The notes under the pieces: model-generated | What the model was told of the DNA's origin: nothing | Databases searched by the model: none | Seen by the model: only the letters and a program-made list of their open reading frames with translations | Translations under genes and position numbers: made by a program | Shown here: in pieces, positions 39,701 to 49,565 of the stretch | How the letters are laid out: each line of letters starts with the position of its first letter | Position numbering within the stretch: the first letter of the stretch is position 1 | Assembly: GCF_039537665.1 (NCBI RefSeq) | Contig: NZ_BAABAY010000001.1 | Span: 310,001-374,000 of the forward strand | DNA: 64,000 nucleotides | From: Gaetbulibacter_A aestuarii | GTDB lineage: Bacteria; Bacteroidota; Bacteroidia; Flavobacteriales; Flavobacteriaceae | Direction: 5' to 3'

Positions 39701-41803
39701 ATGAAGTACCTTAAGTTTCTCATATTCCTTTTCCTATTTAATTGCAAGGATCAGAACTCGAAATCTATGGAAGAACATCCCACAAATGCTTTAATACATG
39801 AAACCAGCCCATACCTTTTACAACATGCTCATAATCCTGTAAACTGGTATGCCTGGAAACCTGAAACTCTCACAAAAGCTAAAAAAGAGAACAAATTACT
39901 TCTTATTAGTATCGGATATGCCGCTTGCCATTGGTGCCATGTTATGGAACATGAAAGTTTTGAGAACGATTCGGTAGCTGAAATCATGAATAAGAACTAC
40001 GTTAATGTTAAAGTAGACCGTGAAGAACGTCCGGATGTTGATCAAGTGTATATGAATGCCGTCCAACTTATGACGGGTCGTGGTGGCTGGCCCTTAAATG
40101 TGGTTGCCCTACCCGATGGTCGTCCTATTTGGGGAGGTACTTATTTCCAGAAAGCGCAATGGATGGATGCACTCACCAAAATTGCCGAACTCTATGAAAA
40201 AGATCCTAAGAAATTCAATGCGTATGCAAGTCAGTTAGAACAAGGTGTAAAAAGTCTGGATGTCGTTCAATTAAATACTGAGGCTCCTGAATTTAATGAA
40301 GCATTTATTGATGCTGCCGTTAAGAAGTGGTCTTCGCAATTCGATCATGATTTTGGTGGTACCAAACGTGCTCCAAAATTTATGATGCCTAATAATTATC
40401 ATTTTTTGTGGCGCTATGCTTTTCAAACCAATGATGAAGACCTCAAAGATTATTTGAATTTAACCCTTACCAAAATGGCCTATGGTGGTGTTTTTGATCA
40501 GTTAGGCGGTGGGTTTTCGCGATATTCTGTTGACGAAAAATGGCATGTACCCCACTTTGAAAAAATGCTTTATGATAACGGACAATTAGTTAGTTTATAT
40601 GCCGATGCTTATTTGAGTACCAAAAATCCCTTGTATAAAACTATTGTTGAGCAAACCCTCAATTTTATTCAAAAGGAAATGACCGCAGATAACGGTGCCT
40701 TTTATTCATCTTATGATGCCGATAGTAATACTCCCGAAGGCAAACTCGAAGAAGGTGCTTATTACGTCTGGACTAAACCTGAGTTACAATCGTTATTAAA
40801 GGATGATTTCGATCTTTTCTCAGATTATTATAATATTAACGACTATGGTTTGTGGGAACACGATCAGTATGTTTTAATTCGAAATGCGTCGGATGAAGAT
40901 TTCATAAAAAAACATGGTCTTACCAAAACAACATGGGAAGAAAAGCTAAAAAACTGGCGCACCATGCTTCTTGAGGCTCGAAAAAAACGTTCAAAACCCA
41001 GACTGGATGATAAAACATTAACTTCCTGGAATGCCATCATGCTAAAAGGTTTTGTAGACGCCTATCGTGTATTTAACAATGTGGCCTATCTGGCTTCCGC
41101 CGAAAAAAACGCTAATTTCATTTTAAATACCCAAATGAAATCTGATGGCGGTTTGTACCATAATTACAAGAACGGCACAAGTAATATCAATGGTTATCTG
41201 GAAGATTACGCGGAAACCATAGATGCTTTTATATCGCTTTATGAAGCTACTTTTGACGAAAAATGGCTTACCACATCCAGGGATCTGGCCAATTATACCT
41301 TAGATCATTTTTATGACGATACCAGCGGTATGTTCTTTTTTACTTCTGATGAAGATGATGCCTTAATGTCTCGCACGATTGAATATCAGGATAATGTTAT
41401 ACCTGCCAGTAATTCCGTTATGGCAAAAAATCTATTCAAATTAGGGCACTATTTCGATAATGATCATTTTGATACTATTGCGGTCAAAATGCTGAATAAT
41501 ATAAAACCTGAAATGCAGCAACACCCTTCAGGATATTCTAATTGGTACGATCTCATGTTAAATTATACCAATCCGTATTATGAAGTTGTTATTACCGGTA
41601 AGGAGGCTAAACAAAAATTAAAAGATTTTAATCAACATTATATTCCAAATAAAATATTGGCAGGTAGCCTGAAGGGAAATAACATGCCATTATTAGAAAG
41701 TCGCTTCAACCCGGAGAAGACCCTTATTTATGTATGCGTAAATAAAACCTGTAAACTACCGGTTGAAGCTGTTAATAAAGCCTTAGAATTTATTGAACGA
41801 TAA
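39701..41803 (+). CDS. Thioredoxin-domain (DUF255/YyaL) lipoprotein
   Basis: A 700-residue protein of the YyaL/SSP411 family. The thioredoxin-like DUF255 domain reads SPYLLQHAHNPVNWYAW, then IGYAACHWCHVMEHESFEN with C76 and C79. A six-hairpin glycosidase-like (alpha/alpha) barrel follows, with LTSWNAIMLKGFVDAYR and YGGVFDQLGGGFSRYSVD. The first 22 residues, MKYLKFLIFLFLFNCKDQNS, look like a lipoprotein signal with Cys15, which would place the protein at the membrane. If translation begins at the second Met (residue 23) it would be cytoplasmic. The function of the family is unknown. Confidence 0.9.
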   Translation: MKYLKFLIFLFLFNCKDQNSKSMEEHPTNALIHETSPYLLQHAHNPVNWYAWKPETLTKAKKENKLLLISIGYAACHWCHVMEHESFENDSVAEIMNKNYVNVKVDREERPDVDQVYMNAVQLMTGRGGWPLNVVALPDGRPIWGGTYFQKAQWMDALTKIAELYEKDPKKFNAYASQLEQGVKSLDVVQLNTEAPEFNEAFIDAAVKKWSSQFDHDFGGTKRAPKFMMPNNYHFLWRYAFQTNDEDLKDYLNLTLTKMAYGGVFDQLGGGFSRYSVDEKWHVPHFEKMLYDNGQLVSLYADAYLSTKNPLYKTIVEQTLNFIQKEMTADNGAFYSSYDADSNTPEGKLEEGAYYVWTKPELQSLLKDDFDLFSDYYNINDYGLWEHDQYVLIRNASDEDFIKKHGLTKTTWEEKLKNWRTMLLEARKKRSKPRLDDKTLTSWNAIMLKGFVDAYRVFNNVAYLASAEKNANFILNTQMKSDGGLYHNYKNGTSNINGYLEDYAETIDAFISLYEATFDEKWLTTSRDLANYTLDHFYDDTSGMFFFTSDEDDALMSRTIEYQDNVIPASNSVMAKNLFKLGHYFDNDHFDTIAVKMLNNIKPEMQQHPSGYSNWYDLMLNYTNPYYEVVITGKEAKQKLKDFNQHYIPNKILAGSLKGNNMPLLESRFNPEKTLIYVCVNKTCKLPVEAVNKALEFIER

Positions 41804-41889
41804 CACACCAAAAAGTATTAAAATACTTGTGAAACTTAATAAAATTCTTATTTTAAGACTGCGATTAACTTTAAAAAAATATTGAAAAA

Positions 41890-42705
41890 ATGGAAAACTT
41901 ACAGAATATAGATTTTACCAAATGGACTGGTCTGGCTGTAGATTATGGTTTAAAAATTATTGGTGCCATTGTTATATGGATCATTGGTTCCTGGGTTATA
42001 AAGCATCTTTTAAAAGGTCTGAGAAAAGTAATGGCTAAGGCCAATTATGATGAAAGTCTTCAAAAATTCCTGGTAAACCTCACCAAGTGGGGCTTAAAAA
42101 TTGTTCTTATAATCGTAGTTTTAGGAACTATTGGTATTGAAACGACGTCTCTTGCTGCTGTAATTGCTGCCGCAGGTTTGGCCGTTGGATTAGCACTGCA
42201 AGGATCTCTCGGGAACTTTGCCGGTGGTGTTTTGATCATGATCTTCAAACCGTTTAAAATTGGAGATCTTATTGAAGCTCAAGGTGAAATTGGTGTGGTA
42301 AAGCAAATTGAAATTTTCACTACCAAACTTACCGGACTTTCCAATAAAGAGATCATCATTCCAAATGGTTCTCTTTCCAATGGTAATATTGTGAATTACA
42401 CCGTTGAAGGTACGCGACGTGTAGATTTTGTTTTTGGTGTGGATTACGACTCCGATATTAAAAAGACCAAAGAAGTGCTCATGAGTGTATTGAAGGCCAA
42501 TGACAAAATTCTTGAAGAACCTGCTCCTACGGTTGCCGTTCTGGAACTGGCTGATAGTTCCATTAACTTTGCTGTACGCCCATGGACAAAATCCGAGAAT
42601 TACTGGCCTGTTTATTTTGAGGTTATGGAAGCCACCAAAGAAGCGCTAGATGCTGCAGGTATTGATATTCCTTATCCACATCAAGTTAATATTAAAAAAG
42701 AATAA
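41890..42705 (+). CDS. MscS-family mechanosensitive channel
   Basis: A 271-residue protein of minimal MscS type. Three membrane helices are expected: IIGAIVIWIIGSWVIKHLL, LTKWGLKIVLIIVVLGTIGI, and the pore helix TM3 AAVIAAAGLAVGLALQGSLG with its Ala/Gly packing. The cytoplasmic vestibule begins at FKPFKIGDLIEAQGEIG. It opens under membrane tension during osmotic downshock. It is convergent with tsaB, with only 4 bases between the ends, and has its own promoter region of ~85 bases. Confidence 0.95.
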   Translation: MENLQNIDFTKWTGLAVDYGLKIIGAIVIWIIGSWVIKHLLKGLRKVMAKANYDESLQKFLVNLTKWGLKIVLIIVVLGTIGIETTSLAAVIAAAGLAVGLALQGSLGNFAGGVLIMIFKPFKIGDLIEAQGEIGVVKQIEIFTTKLTGLSNKEIIIPNGSLSNGNIVNYTVEGTRRVDFVFGVDYDSDIKKTKEVLMSVLKANDKILEEPAPTVAVLELADSSINFAVRPWTKSENYWPVYFEVMEATKEALDAAGIDIPYPHQVNIKKE

Positions 42706-42709
42706 CAGC

Positions 42710-43381
42710 TTACTTTTTAGATTTTGTAGTCACGAAATCTTTTAAATAATACGGTTCAAAATAGGCGACATCTTCAAAGTCGCCTATTTTGTATTTGGAA
42801 AATGCCAAAGCACTCATTTCCTGTGCAGAGGGTAATTTCTTTTCAATAAAAACAGCATTAGGATGTTGTATAATATCTTTAGTTTTTTCAACGCCATTGC
42901 CAATAAAATATACAGAGTCTTCTTCTAAATAATTTTGGAAAGATTCTGCATCTAAAATTTGAGCTTCGGTTTCTCTTATCTGTTGAAATTCAACATCAAA
43001 AATGGCTGAATAAACTTCCATCCGACGTGCGTCCAGCATAGGAATAATAACTCCTGATTCAGCTGAAACCTGATGCGCTAGAGATTGTAAGGTTGGCACA
43101 GAAATTAAAGGTTTTTCTAGAGCGTAACACAGGCCTTTTGCTGAAGATACGCCAATACGAAGTCCGGTGTAAGATCCCGGACCTTTGCTAACAGCGATGG
43201 CGTCTAAATCATTCCGAGATATACCGGCTTCCTTTAAAACCGCATCAATATAGACATGTAAACGCTCGGCATGCGAGTATTTGGAATCGTAATCTTCTTT
43301 TAAGGCAATAGTTTCTCTATTTTTTGAAATGGATACCGAGCAATTGGTTGTTGCCGTTTCTATGTTCAGGATGTAAGCCAA
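42710..43381 (-). CDS. tsaB: tRNA threonylcarbamoyladenosine modification protein TsaB
   Basis: A 223-residue protein of the ASKHA fold, partner of TsaD in making t6A37 in tRNA. Motifs: ILNIETATTNCSVSISKNRE, SHAERLHVYIDAVL, AIAVSKGPGSYTGLRIGVSS (family signature), and PMLDARRMEVYSAIFD. TsaB itself lacks catalysis but is needed for TsaD. It has a TTG start (43379-43381) that gives the conserved YILNIETA beginning. It lies 11 bases after the TolC-like gene, on the same strand. Confidence 0.95.
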   Translation of the reverse strand: MAYILNIETATTNCSVSISKNRETIALKEDYDSKYSHAERLHVYIDAVLKEAGISRNDLDAIAVSKGPGSYTGLRIGVSSAKGLCYALEKPLISVPTLQSLAHQVSAESGVIIPMLDARRMEVYSAIFDVEFQQIRETEAQILDAESFQNYLEEDSVYFIGNGVEKTKDIIQHPNAVFIEKKLPSAQEMSALAFSKYKIGDFEDVAYFEPYYLKDFVTTKSKK

Positions 43382-43392
43382 ATCTAAAATTT

Positions 43393-44739
43393 CTATTCTT
43401 CTAAAATAGGAATTCCAAAATAGAACTCTAACACTTTCAGCTTAAAAATAAAATCGTATTTGCTTCGGATAACATCCGACTGGGCATTATCATATTGAAT
43501 TCGTGACTGATTAAAATCAAAAGCATTCGAAAGTCCAACATCATACCGGTCTTGAGCATAATTAAAAGCCAGGCGACGCGCTTCCTCTGTTTTCAATGCT
43601 GCATCATATACTTTTTTTGCATTTAAAGCATCACTGTAAGCCTGGTAAACTGTAGATTCCAGATCTAGTTCCGCTTGTTTTTTCTGAAGTTTGAAACGCT
43701 CCACATTAATTTTACTTCTTTTGATATTGTTGCTGGTTTGGAAATTATTGAAAATTGGCACATTCAATCGCAAACCAACGGCCGTACCATCAAACAAATA
43801 CAATTGATCTATAAAACTGATATTTTCTCCCGTAAACGGATTCGCTTGCGTGCTCGACCAGCGCGTGTTGTAACTTACAAAACCACTCAAGGTAGGATAC
43901 AATGCCGATTTAGAAATCTCAAGGTCCTTTTGAGCCAATTCCAAATTTGAATCTGCAATTTTTACATCATTTACAACGGTTTTAGCTTTGTCGGCTATGA
44001 CCTGCGGATTTTCATCAAGAATAGTGTCAGGAATCAATCCGTAATCCACATCAACAATATCGAAGCTATTATAATCATCTAATTGCAAGGTTTGAGCAAG
44101 TCCTAATTTAGAAATAAACAAGGCATTCTCAGCTTGAATGATCTGTTGTTGTTGGGTGGCATCGGTAGCTTGTATTTCCAGAAGATCACCTTCAGGTACC
44201 ACACCGGAATTCACCAATTCTTTCGTGTTTTTTAAGTTCTCTTTCGTGATCTCATTTTGAGCTCTAGCCACTTTAAGTTGTTCTTTATTAGCTAAAATCT
44301 GTAAAAAGGAATTGGCCACAAGAAGCGCAATATCATCCTTCATTTTATCCAATTTATAAGACGCTGCCATTTGATTAAGTCTGGCGCGTTGTAATGTTTT
44401 CCAATTTTGGAGTCCGGAAAAAATATTTATCCCGGAACTGAGCCCACCTGAAGCTGAACGGAAGGTTGTATTTTCAAACTGGTTACTCGCTGGGTTAATA
44501 TTGGCACCGGTGTTAATATTAAATGAGCCGTTGGCATTTAAATTAGGTAAAAAATTGCTTTTTGCCTGACTCTCGTCTACCTCAGCCTGACTTTGATCTA
44601 AAAGAGATTGTTGTACCGAAATATTATTTTTAATGGCATAATCAACACAAGCCTCTAACGTCCATTTTTTTTGTTGCCCATGAACCACTAAAGTTCCTGT
44701 AAAAAGAATGAGCCAAAATATATATTTAATTTTCTTCAT
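43393..44739 (-). CDS. TolC-family outer-membrane efflux channel
   Basis: A 448-residue protein with a signal peptide (YIFWLILFTGTLVVHG). The rest is the all-helical/barrel TolC fold: WTLEACVDYAIKNNISVQQS near the start (the TolC-family opening), long coiled-coil helices and two internal repeats. I chose the ATG at 44737-44739 (MKKIKYIF) rather than an upstream in-frame start that lacks a signal peptide. The channel connects to the periplasmic adaptor encoded just upstream (10-base gap) and the MacB-like transporters. The substrates are unknown. Confidence 0.92.
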   Translation of the reverse strand: MKKIKYIFWLILFTGTLVVHGQQKKWTLEACVDYAIKNNISVQQSLLDQSQAEVDESQAKSNFLPNLNANGSFNINTGANINPASNQFENTTFRSASGGLSSGINIFSGLQNWKTLQRARLNQMAASYKLDKMKDDIALLVANSFLQILANKEQLKVARAQNEITKENLKNTKELVNSGVVPEGDLLEIQATDATQQQQIIQAENALFISKLGLAQTLQLDDYNSFDIVDVDYGLIPDTILDENPQVIADKAKTVVNDVKIADSNLELAQKDLEISKSALYPTLSGFVSYNTRWSSTQANPFTGENISFIDQLYLFDGTAVGLRLNVPIFNNFQTSNNIKRSKINVERFKLQKKQAELDLESTVYQAYSDALNAKKVYDAALKTEEARRLAFNYAQDRYDVGLSNAFDFNQSRIQYDNAQSDVIRSKYDFIFKLKVLEFYFGIPILEE

Positions 44740-44749
44740 CGTGTAATCA

Positions 44750-45853
44750 TTAACTTTGTTCGGTAATCTTATTCCAAACTTTAATTTCATCATCAGGGTT
44801 TAGCCCATCCTGAATTTCCACATTGATACCATCTGAAATTCCTAATTTCACATCTTGCTTTTTAAAGGTTCCGTCGGGTTGCTTGACCTCAACAAACGGT
44901 TTTTCAGTAATTCTGTCGAATTGTACCAGTGATTCTTTGATACTAAAAATACTATCCTTACTGGCAATATTGATCTCGGCATTCGCACTATAACCCGCTC
45001 GAATATTGATATTAGGATCCACCTCAACATCCGATTTAATCGTAAATTGAACAGCTCCCGCGGCATCAGAAATACCTTTTGGGGCTATGAAATTCAGTTT
45101 TGCAGGAAGTTTCTTTTCATCCAAAGCTCCAATAATAACATCAATAGGCTCGCCTTCTTTGATTTTACCAACCTCCGATTCATCTACGGTGCCTTCAAAA
45201 ATCATTTTACTCATATCGGCTATGGTCGCTATGGTAGTTCCTGCATTAAAGTTATTACTTTGAATGACCTGATCCCCCACGCGTACAGGGATTTCAAGAA
45301 CTGTTCCTGAAATTTGAGCGATGATGTTGGTATTGGCTTCACTACCTCCCGAAATCGAACCTTTTTTAATGATCTGATAATCATTTTTGGCCTGATCCAG
45401 AGATTCCTCAGCCTGCTCAAACGACAGTTTATTATTTTCAAAATCCTGTTCTGAAATAACACCTTTATCGTAAAGAGATTTATTTCTGTTGAACACCACC
45501 TTGGCGTTTTCATAGGTTAATCGTGCTGAATTAAGTCGACTACTTGCCGAATTCAAAGCCTGCTCATTGGGAACAATACGGATTTTAGCGATCAAATCGC
45601 CCTTCTTCACCAAATCGCCTTCCTGGACTAAAATATCATTGACGATCCCGGAAATTTGTGGTTTTAGTTCAACCTCCTCTTCAGGATTTAAACTTCCCGT
45701 GGCGACAACCTTGTTGGCAATCGATGTATAGAACGGTTTTTCCGTTTTGAAGGCCTCAGCCGGCCTGTTATTGGCTTTGTAAAAATAGCGTAGCACCAGT
45801 GCAAACAAAATGATGACTACGACGATAAAGCTGATTTTTAGAAATTTTTTCAT
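44750..45853 (-). CDS. MacA-like periplasmic adaptor (HlyD/RND family)
   Basis: A 367-residue membrane-fusion protein. An N-terminal helix (FIVVVIILFALVLRYFY) anchors it in the inner membrane. It then shows the lipoyl/barrel-sandwich motif VELKPQISGIVNDILVQEGD and LVKKGDLIAKI, a helical hairpin (AEESLDQAKNDYQIIKKG) and beta-barrel domains. It bridges the ABC permeases with the TolC channel. Located between TolC (downstream) and two MacB-like permeases (upstream), it completes a tripartite exporter. The order matches MacA-MacB systems. Confidence 0.92.
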   Translation of the reverse strand: MKKFLKISFIVVVIILFALVLRYFYKANNRPAEAFKTEKPFYTSIANKVVATGSLNPEEEVELKPQISGIVNDILVQEGDLVKKGDLIAKIRIVPNEQALNSASSRLNSARLTYENAKVVFNRNKSLYDKGVISEQDFENNKLSFEQAEESLDQAKNDYQIIKKGSISGGSEANTNIIAQISGTVLEIPVRVGDQVIQSNNFNAGTTIATIADMSKMIFEGTVDESEVGKIKEGEPIDVIIGALDEKKLPAKLNFIAPKGISDAAGAVQFTIKSDVEVDPNINIRAGYSANAEINIASKDSIFSIKESLVQFDRITEKPFVEVKQPDGTFKKQDVKLGISDGINVEIQDGLNPDDEIKVWNKITEQS

Positions 45854-45879
45854 CTCTTAGTATTTAATTTTTTTAATTT

Positions 45880-47118
45880 TTATTCTTCTCTTAAGGCTTC
45901 AATAGGTTTAACATTAGTGGCTTTATTGGCCGGAATCAGACCAATCAAGGTTCCTAAAACAGTGACTATCAACAAGGCTAAAAACACCATTCCGGTAGAG
46001 ACCGAAGGATTTCGCATTATGGGATTTTCTGCACCTGATACCAAATGATTTACCAACATGAGAATAAGTCCACCACTAATAATTCCAAGAATGCCAGAAA
46101 TAAGTGAAATCGATACGGATTCTATTATTATTTGTCTTTTAATTACGAACGGTGTGGCACCCAATGCCCGACGCACACCAATCTCCTTAGTACGTTCCTT
46201 TACGGAGATAAGCAGAATACCCCCAATGGCAAAAACACCGGCGATTAGGGTTGCAATACCTACAAACCAGGTCAGGAACTGCATACCAGTCAAAAATCCG
46301 GTCAATTGGTCGAAGCGTTCCCCCAAATTAAAGCCATTCAAGGCACGATTATCTTCGGGGTTGATGTCATGTAGATTTTTCAGTAACAATTTCACATCTG
46401 CATCCAACTGATTAATATCAAACTCAGGATAACCTGTTATCATTAAAACATCCACATCATCACCCTTGTTATACAACTGCTGAGCCGTGGAATAGGGCAT
46501 ATTAAAATCAATAATCGGACCCCCAAAATTGGCCGGTTTGTAGACACCAATTACTTTAAAGGAAACATCGTTAGCTTTAATAAATTTATTAACTGGATTT
46601 TCACCTTTTTCAAATAATTGTTTATATACATCATCGGAAATGACAATCACTTTGCGTCGTTCTTTAATATCATTTTGATTGATATATCTTCCGTAGATCA
46701 GATCTTTTTTGGCCAAAACGTCAAATAATGGAATTTCACCGCGCCCGGTAAAGCTTGAGTTTAATCTTTTCCGGCTTAAATTAGATTGCAACTGAATACT
46801 GGGTACTACATATTCTACGCCTGGTATATTTTCCCGAATACTTTTTGCGTCATCAAGAGTCATTTGTATTTGACGTCCCTCCTGATAACCCTTAAATGGA
46901 ATGGTTGTCCTACCTCCAAAAATGAACAAACTATTTGTTGCAAAATTTTTAAAAACTGCATTAAAGTTATTCTCAATACCCTTGGCCGAACCCAACAGAG
47001 CAATGAGCAATAAAATACCCCACCAAACTCCGACCATGGTCAAAACCGACCTGAGTTTATTTTTTGTAAGGCTTTCGAAAACTTCTCGCCAGGTATCCTT
47101 TTCTAGTAAAAACTTCAT
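45880..47118 (-). CDS. MacB-like ABC transporter permease (first)
   Basis: A 412-residue FtsX/MacB-type permease. An N-terminal segment FESLTKNKLRSVLTMVGVWW and helix ILLLIALLGSAKGI precede a large periplasmic domain (MacB_PCD-like). C-terminal helices follow with GGILLISVKERTKEIGVRRA, the coupling loop motif typical of MacB permeases. No ATPase domain is attached; the ATPase is encoded separately at 48347-49048. It is 3 bases from its sister permease at 47122. Confidence 0.93.
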   Translation of the reverse strand: MKFLLEKDTWREVFESLTKNKLRSVLTMVGVWWGILLLIALLGSAKGIENNFNAVFKNFATNSLFIFGGRTTIPFKGYQEGRQIQMTLDDAKSIRENIPGVEYVVPSIQLQSNLSRKRLNSSFTGRGEIPLFDVLAKKDLIYGRYINQNDIKERRKVIVISDDVYKQLFEKGENPVNKFIKANDVSFKVIGVYKPANFGGPIIDFNMPYSTAQQLYNKGDDVDVLMITGYPEFDINQLDADVKLLLKNLHDINPEDNRALNGFNLGERFDQLTGFLTGMQFLTWFVGIATLIAGVFAIGGILLISVKERTKEIGVRRALGATPFVIKRQIIIESVSISLISGILGIISGGLILMLVNHLVSGAENPIMRNPSVSTGMVFLALLIVTVLGTLIGLIPANKATNVKPIEALREE

Positions 47119-47121
47119 TCT

Positions 47122-48354
47122 TTAATCATTTCTTAAAGCGACAATAGGTTTTATTTTTGAGGCACGTTTTGCGGGTATGAAACCTGCTATGCCACCTGCT
47201 ATGATTAATACAATAGTTGCTGTAAATACGATAGAAATATTAACACCAGGATCCAAAATGAAATAGCGCTCGAGGCTCGGTCCAATACCTTTTAAAATAC
47301 TAACGCCGATAACGAGTCCCAAGTAACCGGTAATAGTAGTGATTAAAATGGTTTCTAACAAAATGATCGAAACGATAGACCTAGGTGTTGCACCCAGGGC
47401 TTTACGAATACCTATTTCTTTAGTACGTTCCTTGACTATAAAGATCATAATATTACTGATACCCAAAATACCGGCAATAAGAGTTCCAAATCCAATAATA
47501 GGAATTAAAATTCTTAGGCTTAAGGAAAAATTATCCTGACGCTTTTTTTCCGTAAGAATCCTATCGCTGGCACGTATAGCCCGCTGATCGTCAGGTGCAA
47601 CACTATTTTTGTTTTTTAATTTCGACTTAATCCTATTAACCAGGGCTATAGTCTGATCGACTGACAAATCCGGCTTATAACCCACCATTATAGTTCCTAA
47701 TTTATTATCTCCTGTGTAGAGTTTTTGTATGGTAGTTAAAGGAGCATAAATGATCCGTTCCTGACTATCGCCTCCGTCATCCGAATACACACCGACAACC
47801 CTATAAGCAACTCCTTCCAAATTAACATATTTACCCAAAGCAGATTCTTTTCCGAACAAATCAGATTCTACAAGCCTTCCAATAATAATGTATTTACTTC
47901 TATTTAATATATCCCTGTCGTTAATAAACCGCCCTTTTAAAATTTTGGCCTTTTGTAAAAACTGGTAATCCGGATCGATACCCATTACTGAATATTCTCC
48001 TTTTTTTTCTTTATAAGAAATATTGTAATTTCTTCTTAAGGTTCCCGAGATATACTGAATATCGTTTGGAAACTCTTTTTTAATATACCTGGCATCATCA
48101 TTATAATAGAATATTTGTCTACCTATTTGGTATCCTTTATATGGTTTTGAAGTGGTTCCCGTATAAAAAGTAATCGCATTTTCAGATCTTTGAATAAATC
48201 GTTTTTGAAAGTTATTGTCAAGACCATTGGCAATACCAAAAAGAATGGTAAACAACATAATCGCGAATACCACAGTAAACCCGGACAAGATGGCTCGTGT
48301 CCTGTTTTTATTGATACTCTGAAATATCTCCCGCCAAAGGTCCAGATCAAACAT
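47122..48354 (-). CDS. MacB-like ABC transporter permease (second)
   Basis: A 410-residue paralogue of the previous permease. It opens with WREIFQSINKNRTRAILSG, the same leader as WREVFESLTKNKLRSVLT, and has the same coupling loop IMIFIVKERTKEIGIRKALG. The periplasmic domain differs. Together the two may form a heterodimer, as is common in Bacteroidota MacB-like operons. Its start overlaps the last 8 bases of the ATPase gene, so translation is coupled. Confidence 0.93.
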   Translation of the reverse strand: MFDLDLWREIFQSINKNRTRAILSGFTVVFAIMLFTILFGIANGLDNNFQKRFIQRSENAITFYTGTTSKPYKGYQIGRQIFYYNDDARYIKKEFPNDIQYISGTLRRNYNISYKEKKGEYSVMGIDPDYQFLQKAKILKGRFINDRDILNRSKYIIIGRLVESDLFGKESALGKYVNLEGVAYRVVGVYSDDGGDSQERIIYAPLTTIQKLYTGDNKLGTIMVGYKPDLSVDQTIALVNRIKSKLKNKNSVAPDDQRAIRASDRILTEKKRQDNFSLSLRILIPIIGFGTLIAGILGISNIMIFIVKERTKEIGIRKALGATPRSIVSIILLETILITTITGYLGLVIGVSILKGIGPSLERYFILDPGVNISIVFTATIVLIIAGGIAGFIPAKRASKIKPIVALRND

Positions 48355-49048
48355 GTTGCTTCGCTCTTACTTGTTCTATCACAGCATCCTCTAAAATAAC
48401 ACCATCCTTTAAATTCACAATACGCTTGCACATATGGGCAATGTCATCTTCGTGAGTAACCATGAGAATGGTTTTTCCTTCATCATTCAATTGTTGAATG
48501 AAATCCATAATCTCATAAGAAGTTTTGCTATCCACGGCTCCGGTAGGTTCATCAGCGAGTAATAGTTTGGGGTTGGCGGCCAGAGCGCGCGCTATGGCCA
48601 CACGTTGGTTTTGACCTCCGGAAAGTTCTTTTGGAAGGTGTGTTGCCCAATCAGCCAAACCTACTTTTTCCAGATGAAACATGGCTTTTTCCTGACGTTC
48701 CTTTCTATTCATGCCCTGATAATACAACGGAAGCGCCACGTTTTCCAATGCCGATTTATAATTGATAAGGTTGAACGATTGAAAAATGAATCCCAGAAAT
48801 TTATTGCGATAAAGTGCCGCTTTTTTCTCGGTGAGGTTTTTAATGGGCAGGCCATCCAGAATATAAGAACCGGAATCGGCTTCATCTAGCATCCCGATAA
48901 TGTTGAGTAAAGTGGATTTTCCTGAGCCGGAAGACCCCATGATGGCTACCATTTCACCTTCCTTAACAGATAAGTTAATACCTTTTAATACATGTAAACT
49001 GGAATCACCTATAGGATAGGATTTGTGTAAATTGGTAATCTCTAACAC
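48347..49048 (-). CDS. ABC transporter ATP-binding protein of the exporter operon
   Basis: A 233-residue ATPase of the LolD/MacB class. Walker A is GSSGSGKST, the signature is LSGGQNQRVAIARALA, Walker B is LLLADEPTGAVDS and the H-loop is ILMVTHEDDIA. Start GTG at 49046-49048 gives MLEITNLHKSYPIGDSSLHVL. It is the first gene of the operon ATPase-permease-permease-MacA-like-TolC-tsaB. The substrates are unknown, but antibiotics, peptides or lipoproteins are the usual ones for this class. Confidence 0.95.
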   Translation of the reverse strand: MLEITNLHKSYPIGDSSLHVLKGINLSVKEGEMVAIMGSSGSGKSTLLNIIGMLDEADSGSYILDGLPIKNLTEKKAALYRNKFLGFIFQSFNLINYKSALENVALPLYYQGMNRKERQEKAMFHLEKVGLADWATHLPKELSGGQNQRVAIARALAANPKLLLADEPTGAVDSKTSYEIMDFIQQLNDEGKTILMVTHEDDIAHMCKRIVNLKDGVILEDAVIEQVRAKQHV

Positions 49049-49125
49049 ACCAAAAGAATTTATTGATTAGTAGCTAAACCCAATATAAGGTTACAGATTT
49101 ACGTGACAAATTTTTTATTAATATT

Positions 49126-49338
49126 TTAACGTGTCCGGTACTTTCTGTAAATGAAAATTCCAAGCCCGGCCATAAGGATATAAGGCACCGACATTAAGTA
49201 TACAATACCATCGTTAATACCTTTGGCGGCAGATTGCCCTTGCTCACTTTCTAAAACAGCGCGGCACATAGCACACTGGGCACTAGCCGTAAACTGAAGA
49301 AAGGCCATAAGAAGAAAAAGAATGATTTTACGTTTCAT
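49126..49338 (-). CDS. Small membrane protein with CxxC motif
   Basis: A 70-residue protein from the ATG at 49336-49338 (a longer frame lacks a signal). A signal peptide or helix (IILFLLMAFLQFTASAQ) is followed by CAMCRAVLESEQGQSAAKGI and a second hydrophobic helix (GIVYLMSVPYILMAGLGIFIY). The CxxC pair just after the signal suggests a periplasmic redox or metal site. I recall similar small proteins in Flavobacteria but know no function. It sits alone between the exporter operon and the XRE gene. Confidence 0.6.
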   Translation of the reverse strand: MKRKIILFLLMAFLQFTASAQCAMCRAVLESEQGQSAAKGINDGIVYLMSVPYILMAGLGIFIYRKYRTR

Positions 49339-49565
49339 AAAGGAATCGATTTCTGGTTGCAAAGGTAAACCATAAAAATGTGACACTGAAATAATGATCT
49401 TAAAATTCAATTCAACTTTTTTATAAATTCATTCCATCACCTTTTCAAAAATTACATTATTTATCGGCAAAAGTTACTGTATATTAGATATTTACGTCAA
49501 TTTTTTTTGTACCTTACTTTACCAAATTTATCATAAACCTAATGTTTAATCAAAATTAACGAACA

